The notes beneath the pieces are model-generated. The model searched no databases. It saw only the letters and a list, made by a program, of their open reading frames with translations, and had not been told where the DNA came from. From contig OU696571.1 in assembly GCA_916048095.2 (NCBI GenBank), positions 6,132,001-6,196,000 of the forward strand: a stretch of DNA of 64,000 bases, given 5' to 3'. Of the stretch, positions 45,601 through 56,691 are shown piece by piece. Source of the stretch: Sacculina carcini (lineage: Eukaryota > Arthropoda > Thecostraca > Sacculinidae). Every line of letters begins with the position of its first letter. The stretch's first letter is position 1. Made by a program: the position numbers and the translations under genes.

Positions 45601-48600
45601 ATGATGGTCGTTGAGCTTGATCTTGTACAGCATGCACACGCTGCTGACCTTTCGACGATGGCAAAGATCACCAAGAACCAAGACGGCTTGGATTCACGTG
45701 CGCTGCCACATTCGTTGGTGAACCAGGCTTTGTCATCAGAGCGAAAACGTAGTTTTTTAGTAGGCACTCTTCTTGAGATGACATCGGTAATGTATTTGTT
45801 CAATGCATCGATGGGGCATTCCTTCTGCAGCACATTTGAAACTTTAATTGCTTTCAATTCATCATTCACCTTCGCCCAGTCAACATTGTTCTTCATGTGC
45901 ACGAGTCTTGAAATCGTGTAAGGAGAAACCTTCTGTCTCAATGTCAACTTCACGGAGAGCGACTAGCGATCTGAACTTCCTATTGGAGCTTCCACGTTTA
46001 CACTCACGTTTACACTCACAAGTTACTATTTACAAGTTACAAGTTACTATTACAAGTTACACAAATTACTATTGTACTTGGAGATGACACGGAGCATGCC
46101 GACCTCTACGGATCTAAGGACGTTTGGATGAGGATACAGGCGCCCCAGATATATTTGGTCCTGCTTCAGTCCCCGCTCTCTTTCTCTTTCCCAACTAACA
46201 GCCTAACTAACCTGGCTTTACATAACCTAACATTGAAAACAAGAAATACGGGATTGAAGCGAGACCAAACGTACCTGGGGCATACTAGCATATTTGCTGA
46301 CCTTCAGATTCTTCTCGGCGCGGCTGTACCGCAGCGCCTTCACTGTATGGCGTACACTAAGTAGTTTGTCGCCTTGTAAACGAAGCTGCTGTCGTTCCAC
46401 TTAACATAAATAATGTGGTTCTTCTGGTTGAATTTCTGCTCCAAACAGTCCCAAGCCTTCATCTCCTTGTCCGACTTAAAAGGAGTCCTATTGGCTCAAT
46501 TGGAGCGGATGGATCCCGACGCACTGAATCCAATTTTGCTTAACGAGACGAGAAGTGATGGACAGGTGAACAATTTGTAGAAGGATATATCTTTCCCGCT
46601 AGCGATGTCGACCTGGGACATGGGGCTGAGGACCACTCGAGAACCCATCGGGATCCGTGCTGAGCGACCCTGCTCCTGCCCGTGTCCTGATACAAAAATG
46701 AAGCGTAGATGTAGCCGTCAGAGGAACACAACTTGAACCAGAACTTGTATCCGAACGAATGAGTTTACCTCGAATGAACTGCTTTAGGTCGTGATGGCCG
46801 TAATACTTTATGATAATCTCATTGATTGAAAGTCTTGGAAACCTCTAATGTCAACCTCAACCTAGAAGAATGTCAGCCTCAACCTCATCCACATCGAGGC
46901 CAAGGTCGTACAGGAGGGCAACAAACTCATTCATAGTTAGATCACAGTGTGCAAACATCCTATTGACAAATACAAGACATTGGAAAGACACCCACTATAC
47001 GCAGCGTACTCTATGGCGCACTTCGGTAGTGATCTATTTTTAGATCACCAATAAAAACCTCGAAAATTTAAATAGTAAATTTTTCTTCGTATTTCATCAT
47101 GCATAATTAGCCTAAATAAAAAAAAACTAATTTCAATGAGCCAAATTGATTAATTTTATGATCGCCGATAGAAATAGATAGATAGATAGAGCTGGATAGT
47201 TTGGAGCGAGGGAGATCAAAGCGGACACAATATATACCTTAGACAGACCAGACTAGTTAGGGATAGAGATGCGACCTAAAAAAAACCGCGACCAAAAAAA
47301 CACGTTCTTTTTGTTTTTTTGAAGTCATGCAAATAATTCAAATTATGGAAATGATATATTTGGGATGTTAAATGAATTATTTTTTATCAACACATGGGTT
47401 ATTCATGCTATTAGTGACCCTATCAAATTGAATTATCATTAAATATGTACAATATAATTGTTATAATGTGTCTGAAAGCCCTAATATCAAAATTGCAATT
47501 GTTTGCACGGTACTGTGCGGCACTTCTATGTACAGTACAGTTTTGAATTCAATTATTGAGTTAATCATTGTGTAAGAAAGCAGGGTTTGAGAACCGTTTT
47601 TATGCTAAAATCTAAAACTGTTTTAAAAAAAACAACAGGTGGCATAATTTTTTATTATTTTTTACACATTAACTTTTTGTGCCAGAAATTAACTACGTTG
47701 GTTATAATAAGTTTCATCATTTCATTATGCAGATCAATTATTTGCAAATATATTTGATGTACAAAAAAGTATTTGAACACAAATAACTACATCAAAGAAA
47801 CCATCATCCATAAAACCAGTTTTAAAAACAGGTTACAAATAATAAAAACAGTTAATTTGGTTAAACTTTGCTTGATCTGCCGCCAATTTCTTTCGCAATC
47901 TCTACATCTACGAAAACAGTTTTTCCAAAAAATACATTTTGAAAAAAAACTATGGTTTAAAAGAACAGTTTAAATTAAGTGGTTTAACCAGCCGCTTATA
48001 CGTACCAGCAGGCTACTTGCTATACAAAAGTTATTTGAACGTACATCAATCAAATCTATCTTACATAGATACTGTTTTAGAAAACATTGTTTCATTAAAA
48101 AAGCGTTAGTTTAAATGAACGTTTGTCAAAAATACACTTGACCAACCAATTAGCTTGTCTTGTTCTGCTGCCAACATTTTCTGGACCTGTACATTAATAA
48201 AACGAATTTAAAACCAGTTTGAAAAACATCATTGCATTTTTTCATAAAAAACATGGTTTCTTTTGAAAAAAACATGATTATTCAATGAATTTGTTTTGTT
48301 ATGATGACAAATTATTTCAAATATCCACATAATTAAAACCATCTTTAAAAACATAAAAACAAACATCTTTAAAAACACTCAATGAAAAAAACCTAAACCA
48401 CCGGACCCGGATGCACTTTCAAACAGTCTCCTGAGGTATTTATTGATAAATATTCTTGTTTTTTATACTATTATCAAATTATCTTTAAAATAAGACACGT
48501 AGAGATGAACAAAACATCAATTGAACTCATTTCTATGTACTATTATTATTTATTATTATTATTAATTACAGGCAAATCCAGTAGCATGGGAAGAGTGCAA

Positions 48601-51600
48601 GCACTATTACCACCCTAAGTTGGCCCCATGTACCGGAAGCGCCCAAAAGATTCAGAGAGAAAGAGAGTTCGAAGAGAAAAAAGTCTAGAAAGAGAGTTGG
48701 AAAGAAAATAATAAATAAATAACAATAAATAATAAACCATCATCCGATAACAATCCATAATGTCACTCCGCCCACGTTCCTCAATAAATAATAACAATCA
48801 ACAATAAATATGTGATTCATTAAAAACAGCCATCAATAAATAAGAATAAATATTAATAAATAAGTAATAAATAACAATCAAGAACAATACATATGATTCA
48901 AATAAGAAACATCCAACAATAAATATAAATATGATTCAATAAGTAACAACAACACAAATAAATATGATTCAATAAACAATAACACCAATAAATATGATTC
49001 AATAAACAACAACAACAATAAATATGATTCAATAAACAGCAACAACAATAAATATGATTCAATAAACAACAAAAACAATAAATATGATTCAATAAAAAGC
49101 AACAACAATAAATATGATTCAATAAACAACAACAACAATAAATATGACTCAATAAACAGCAACAACAATAAATATGATTCAATAAACAACAACAGCCAAC
49201 ACTGAGTAAAAGTATAATTTAATAAATAACAACAACCAATAATAAATAGTAATAAATAGAGAGTAAAATAGGAATAAATATAAATAAATAGAAAATAAAT
49301 AACAATAAGCATGAATAAATAACAATAAATATGAATAAATATACAATTAATAAGACTCAACAGTCAATTCCGCTCTTTCAGTAGCATTTCATTTACTTTG
49401 GCCTTGAATTTGTTCAAATTGTTCTGCGAGAAAGCCTCCTCCTTCAACGTGTTCCAAGAAGACACAGTGGCAGGAAGAAAGCAACGTTGGAATTGTTTTG
49501 TACGACAACGAATTGGAGCCATGCACTGGGAATGATGTTTGGATGTAAACCGTGTGCTTCTTGCTGCCACGAAATCATCAGGAATTGACTTGCTCATCGG
49601 ATGATGGTCGTTGAGCTTGATCTTGTACAGCATGCACACGCTGCTGACCTTTCGACGATGGCAAAGATCACCAAGAACCAAGTCACCACAGAGGAACTTG
49701 CAAGTTCTAACAACTCTGTTGATGAGATTGAGGTGACAATCCGCAGCAGAAGACCACACGGGGGCGCAGTACTCCAGAATTGGCAGAATGAAACAGCGAA
49801 AACAACTTTTTGAGATTGTGCTGCTACCGAACATCCGATATGCCTTTCTTATAATTCCCAGTTTCCGCGATGCCGAACAAACTAGCTTCCGAATGTGACT
49901 CTCAAACGTCAGCTTTGAGTCTACATGTACTCCCAATATTTTGAGCTCATCACACACGTTGAGTTGGGCGTCATTTATGGGGATAGCTCCATGTGGAGGC
50001 TGAACGGTACGTGACCTAGAAACCAACAACCATTTAGATTTCGAAGTGTTCAGCATCATATTCCACCTCTCACACCACTTCAGGACGCTGCTGAGATCGT
50101 CGTTGACCGTTTGACGCACCTGTGGTCTGTCCGAAGGAGATGAAAATACAGCCATCAAGGTGATATCATCAGCATATCCATATACAGGGTTGCGTGTGGT
50201 TGTGTACAGGTCAGCGGTGTAAATGTTGAACAAAATAGGACCCAACACACTTCCCTGCGGAACACCGGACGCAATGCTATGCCAGCCACTGTATGCTCCA
50301 TCGATGGCAACACGTTGTACGCGATTGGATAGGAATTGATGCAAAACACTTAGCAAACGGCCGCCGACTCCAATCTTTCTCAGTTTTTGCAGCAAGCCCT
50401 GGTGGCTCACACGGTCAAATGCTGCCGAGAAATCCAACTGCACAATCCAGGCTTCACTGCCTTTGTCTAGCACTTGCTGGATCTCATGCGTGATAGTAAG
50501 CAGAGCGTCAGTCGTGCTGAGTTTTTTGCGGTATGCAAATTGGTTTTCCGACAGCAGATTGTTGCTCTCCAGGTACTTGGACAGTCTGGAAGATATCAAG
50601 TGCTCGAATATTTTGGACAGAATCGGCGTAATTGATATTGGCCGGTAGTTTGCAACATCAGCTGAATTGGTTCCTTTTGGTATGGGCGTGATATTCGCAA
50701 CCCGCCAACATGATGGAAACGAACCAGTCTTCATCAAGCGCCTGAAAAGAGCACTGAGCTTCGGAGCTAGAGTATCTGCCGTGTTCTTGAAAAATAGCGG
50801 AAACATATTCAGAGGGTCTGTTCCTCCGTGGGCATCAAGGTCTTTCATGAGATTCGCCACTTCTTTTGATCGGAAGGCAATGCCTTTGATTTTCGGGGCG
50901 AGGACAGATGAATCGTCAGACGGAATGGACCCTTGACATTGCTTGGTATTGAAGTAATCCATAAGCAACTCTGCCTTCTCTGTTGGGTTGATTTTGAGCT
51001 CACCGTTCGCTGAAAATAAAGGAGGGACAGACAGGTCATGTCCAAACACTGACGACTTCAACGTTGACCACCATTTGTGGGCGTCATTGGCAGATGTTAG
51101 CTTTTCAGCAAGTTTCTTTGAGTGACGTGTTTCCGCTTCTGAATACACATGCTCAGCATGCCGTCTGGCCTCAGTGTAAACATTCCATGAATCGGCTGAG
51201 CGTGATTGGAGCCACTTGTGGTAAGCCTCCTGCTTGGATTCACGTGCGCTGCGACATTCGTTGGTGAACCAGGCTTTGTCATCAGAGCGAAAACGTAGTT
51301 TTTCAGTAGGCACTCTCCTTGAGATGACATCGGTAATGTATTTGTTCAATGCATCGATGGGGCATTTCTTCTGCTGCAGATTTGAAACTTTAATTGCTTT
51401 CAATTCATCATTCACCTTCACCCAGTCAACATTGTTCTTCATGTGCACGAGCCTTGAAATCGTGTAAGGAGAAACCTTCTGTCTCAATGTCAACTTCACG
51501 GACAGCGACGAGTGATCTGAACTTCCTATTGGAGCTTCCACGTTTACACTCACGATATCTGAGACGTCTGTCATAACCAAGTCCAAACAGTTTCCCGCTT

Positions 51601-53315
51601 GATGTGTGGGACCGGACACCATTTGGGAGCAGCCAGAAATGTTGCAGAAATCATATGCTGCGCTACCATGAGCGTCTGTAGGAGATGTCGACAAGAGCCA
51701 CTCACGGTGATGGGCGTTCATGTCTCCCACAAATACAAATGCTGACTTGGTGTCCTTCTCCTGAATTGTTGACATGGCTGACAAGAGACATTCGTAGATA
51801 GAGTCGTTACTGTCTGGATTTCGGTAGGCTCCAAAGATGTAAAAATTCATCAAGGCGGTGTTGACACGCAGCAGCATAAATTCATGACAAGTGCAGTCGT
51901 GAGCTGTAATTCTCGTTGCTGAAAAGCCTTTGCGTACGTACACTGCCAAGCCACGCCGCCTGTTTTTTGAGTCACGTTTGATTAGCAATGGCTTACTGAA
52001 ACCTGGCATCAAGAGCTCAGATTGGTCCCGATAATCGGACACAAGCGTTTCGGCACATATAACGATGTCCTTGGAGCGACTGGCTGATGTCAAATCTCTG
52101 ATGTTCTTATACAAGCCCCTGATGTTGGCGAAAAGTATATTTGAAAATCGTTTTTGTGGTCGAGCAGGACCGGGATTCATTTCAACATCGCCACACATCA
52201 TCAGTAGAAACGACAAATCCACGGTGTGAGAAGGCACACACACAACGCAAAGCAGACATACAAATAAACACATAATGCACGACGCTTGCGAACACAAAAA
52301 CACAACACATAACACATGCATACGAAATTTCACAACAAAAAAACAAGCATACAACACACACAATACAAAGCAAACATACACACAAATACACACACAAGAA
52401 AAACACTAGAAAACACATGTGAGAACAATTTATTGAGAGCTCATTGTTAAACACATATCGCAAGGCAAAATTTCCAATGGGCGACCACAAAGACAGAGTA
52501 TGAGAGCAACACAGAATTAGTTGGCACCTCAGTGCGAGGAAAGAGCTCGCGCTGACGGAAAACGGGAAAACCTGCCGTTAGACGTGGGGGCGGGGCTACA
52601 ATTTTCGGCCCGCCACATCAACAAAACAGACATGAGACAGAAAATAATACATATATCCATGAACAATACTTATATTTATAGACAAAGTTAAATTAAATAA
52701 TATACAAACTGAACTGAAAAGTGACGAAAAAGAATGTGATGAGAGAATTCAGCAGGAAGATTGCAAAGCAACTATGGCTGCGAACCCTGATTCTCAATCA
52801 CATTCAGAAACAAAATATAAAAATTCAAATGTATAACCTGAAATGGAAGAAAGATTAATTGACTTAAAAGTCTTAAAAGTAAATGAATGAGCTCGCAAGA
52901 AGAAAATATCCGCCTTTAAAAAGGCAAATATTATCAATGAATATACTAAATACTACGATGAATATACTAATCAATGAATATACTAAAATCTAACATCCGA
53001 TGACAATTGGGGCTAATTCTAAAAAAACAAAAAAAACAAAAAAACCTGAAAAAACGTTTTTTTTGCACAAAACCGCAACCAAAAAAAAACGTTTTTTTGC
53101 ATCACTAGTTAGGGATATAAAAAGTATAGTTTCCCAAATAGGTATATCGACATTGAGAATAGTCTAAAAAGGATGCAGTGGGATCAATTAGAATAAGGGA
53201 ATTAAGCATCAGACAAAAATCGGTTTGGAGACAAGACAGTCTGATCCTTGCCCATCTCCTGCACAAACCAACTAGTGAGTACAACCAGTGAGTGAGTACA
53301 CGCACACACACACAC

Positions 53316-53392
<77 letters not shown>

Positions 53393-56300
53393 TAAGCACA
53401 CACACACACACAAACACAAGCACACACACACACAAACACAAGCACACACACGCACAAGCACACACACACACACAAGCACACACATACTTCAATGGGAAAA
53501 TAACCCAAATAAAACAGATATACACCGGCACCGACACACACATACTTGAATGGGAAACTAACTCAAATAAAACAGATATACACCGGCACACACATACGTA
53601 AATACACACACACACACATGCACAAACTCACCTGTTTGGGCTCGGCCTCCTCGGGGTTGACAAACGCCGTGCCGACTACATAATAGGAAGCCGGGTCGGC
53701 CTCGAAGCGGCACGACTGCACACTGAGCGCGTACTCGCCGGCTGCGAATGTGTGACAAAACTGCACCTCAAACGTGTGCTGATCGATCACCAGCAGGTTG
53801 TGCACCTCCACCTATTGCAACACACATTCCACATTGACAGCTTTGTTTGTTTGTGCACGGCAAAGTGCCTAGCACAATGAAATTTCCCCTGTTTCTCGGG
53901 ATATATTTTGCCTTGGATATTTTCTCGCCCCTCTTATGTAAACTTCCACTTAGTTCTCTCCAAACTCGTTTTCCTGCAGAAACTTATCAATTCAGTTTCC
54001 TTGTCTTTAGTTAATAAAATTACTATCAATAAAATCACTAAAAATTCTCAAGTGAAACCAAATATAACTGAGCAACTAGCAATACGATATTGCACGTTTT
54101 CAGAGTGTACCCTTTATATTACGCGTTCCTCATTTGCATTAATTCCATCGTTAATTTCTCCTGTATACCTGCATCATATCCTATATTGCAGACCGTACCA
54201 CATAGAGCTATGCCCATGCAGTACTAGACCATGTTCTCCCGAGTCATTTATAATACACATAGCTCTACCGAATCCACAGTGGATGAATGTCAGCCGGCCA
54301 CTCGCCTCCTGGCCCAGTTCGGGCTGCTGTTGTATGCCGCCGCCTCCAGCGGCCGCCGCCGTCGACGAGGTTTTCAATGGCGGCTGGTGGCAGCCAGTGG
54401 TGGCGCCACAGCTCGCTTGACTGCTGCTGCCGCCGCCGCCGCTCGTGTTCTTGGCCTCGGTCGAGGCGGACGCACGTACACTGACCGCTCCCCCCGCTTC
54501 CTGCACATCCAGCCGCATCGTGATCACGCCGAACGTCTGACATTCAACACACACACACACAAATTGAATTGAAATAGAAAATATGTTAACCCCCGAGTAG
54601 CCTAGTGGCTGAGACGCCGACTTTTAGTGCCAGAGGTTCCTGGTTCGGTTCCGGTCTGGGTTAGTTCATCAACACTTCATTTTGATCTACCGGAAGTAAC
54701 CGCTGTTTAAACAAGCTATTGCACGCTCCAAATGCCAATAGCAACAACGTTGAAAATGTAGCGCAGTTACGGTCATGAATACTAGCCCAAATCACACGAA
54801 TCCTACCTCAAGCTAGATATACAAATATAACGATAAAATAAATACGATAAAATAAATATTCAATAAAACAGACAGTCTATATATTCGAGAATAATTTATT
54901 GACATAATTGATTGATCCAAAAAAAATATGTCTGGTGAAAACCAATATAAATCAGTTTCAGACTTATCTCTGAAGGTATTCCACTCAATGTAAAAGGGAG
55001 CGCCATATGGTGACACAAGTCAGTGCGCCCCTTAAACACCAATAATCATCAACTCATTGAGGGCACCAATTCACAAATAAGCGGCGCATGACACGGCAAA
55101 TGAAGCGTTGTGTCGGTGAGTGCACAGAAAATGCCGCTAAACATGCTTATTAGGGTTGATTTGGCAGTCGAGCACGTCATTTCGCTGGAAATTATGCACT
55201 CATATCCTAGGAAGAGCAAAAAGCCACAAAAGCCACGCAAATCACCAATCACCAAACATATGTCTCTTGTGCACAAGTTCAGTAGCATCCGCCTAAGACA
55301 CCAACGGGTAATTAACTTGAGAAGTTTCCCTTCAGATTAGATGCACCAGCGATGTACAACGTATCTACAACGCACCCTGCACCTAGCACAAAAAACCCCT
55401 CTATTACTCAGTATATTGCGATCACTGCCACTTACACTCTCAGAACATACAGAACAGAACAGACATACAGAACATACATACATATACAGAACTCGAATCA
55501 CACAAATCAACGAATCAAAATGCTAGGATAAATCATTTTGTCCGGCGCATTAAGTATAGCTGCAGATAACAATACAGACGGTTCAGTGAAAATAGAGAAT
55601 ACAATGGGTGCCTTATAGCAGAGGTTCCCAAACTTTACCATGCTAAGGACCCCCAGATATTTAAGTCCCATCCGAGGACCCCCAGCCAATCAGAGACCAT
55701 ACCAAGGTACAGAATCTTACCATACCAAGGTACCCATGATCACAATGCAGTAAATTTACTATTTGCATATTCCTACACGAAGAAAGTCTTGAAATTGTCT
55801 TGAAATGTTTTCCATATTTTTTATAGTTTTAAATTCAATACAAACGTAAAATTGGTAGAAACAGACACAATAGATAGATAATGACAGCATGAACTGTCAC
55901 CACAGATAACCAAAAAAACGAAATACTTTGATAAAAAAGTCCAGAATTAAACACAAAAGCTATCAAACATATATTGTTCAGTGGGATGGATGAACTTGAT
56001 GGCTCCTACAGAGTTGATCAATGCGGGGTTTGATGTCACCAAAGTGAAAGAAAACGGGTACCTTCTATCCTCTCTCCTAAGGTTGGCCGGAGAAGTAGCG
56101 GACCCCCTAGGACCTTCTCAGGGACCCCAGTTTGGGAACCTCTGCCTTATAGTATAACAACGAAAACGATTATTGAAACCTCACAACCTTGTATCTGTTT
56201 TCCCCCACAGTAGCATGGTGTCTAACGTGACTCACAGCTTAGCGTCCTGGATTCAGTTCACAGACTGTGTAGTGACATTTGAGCAAGTCAGCAAGCACAA

Positions 56301-56648
56301 GAACAATTGACAGCTGATATCTGGTGGTTCAATCAATAATATCATATGCCCGACATGGGTGTGCCTTCTAAGTAGGACACTACTAATAATTTTCTTCTAT
56401 CTTTGGCGCAACGGCCGGGGAAAAGTCTGCCCTGCGATGGCAGTGGCACGCACGAGGTGCCACTTGAAAGTGACAATTCACGCTCCCTTCCTATGTGGCG
56501 GGTGATACTTGCGACCATTGGTTAATATGACCCCACGAACACACGCTTGATGCCAGCTTTCTGGCGGCCACCGCGATAGACGTCCTCATATAATTACAAG
56601 TAATGCTACACACATACATACACACACACACACACATAGATACGCACA

Positions 56649-56691
<43 letters not shown>

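Larger units (their letters stand above)
43083..47063 (-). mobile_element. piggyBac-type transposon remnant, split by a LINE copy
   Basis: piggyBac transposase pieces run on the minus strand from about 46960 to about 43910, in N-to-C order, interrupted by the LINE copy at about 44620-46000. A similar 24-bp quasi-palindrome AGTGATCT...ATCACCAA occurs at 43126-43150 and 47028-47051 and may lie near the element ends. No TTAA-flanked ends were established, so the boundaries are approximate. Confidence 0.6.
48540..52620 (-). mobile_element. Near full-length CR1/Jockey-group LINE with 2A-like peptide
   Basis: A minus-strand LINE with one long ORF (49364-52393), a 5' part to about 52620, and a 3' UTR made largely of AATAAATATGATTCAATAAA-type tandem repeats (48890-49200). 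It ends in a short (ATT)n run at about 48540. The open ORF and the clean hAT host on both sides suggest a fairly recent insertion. No target duplication was defined. Confidence 0.85.
47264..53107. mobile_element. hAT-like non-autonomous element carrying a nested LINE
   Basis: The ends TAGAGATGCGACC (47264) and, in reverse complement, TAGTGATGCAAAAAAACG (from 53107) are imperfect inverted repeats, with AAAAAACG-rich subterminal sequence on both sides. The 8-bp target duplication GTTAGGGA is perfect. Without the LINE (about 48540-52620) the element is about 1.77 kb of AT-rich sequence with no transposase seen. Confidence 0.82.

Noticed and set aside
48878-49360. Open frame of 160 codons with [10 protein letters not shown] repeats on the minus strand
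   Set aside because: It is the AATAAATATGATT tandem repeat of a LINE 3' UTR read through; the repeat, not selection, keeps it open.
53105-53615. Cys/Val/Ile-rich open frames around 53300-53500
   Set aside because: They translate (CA)n and (TA)n microsatellites.
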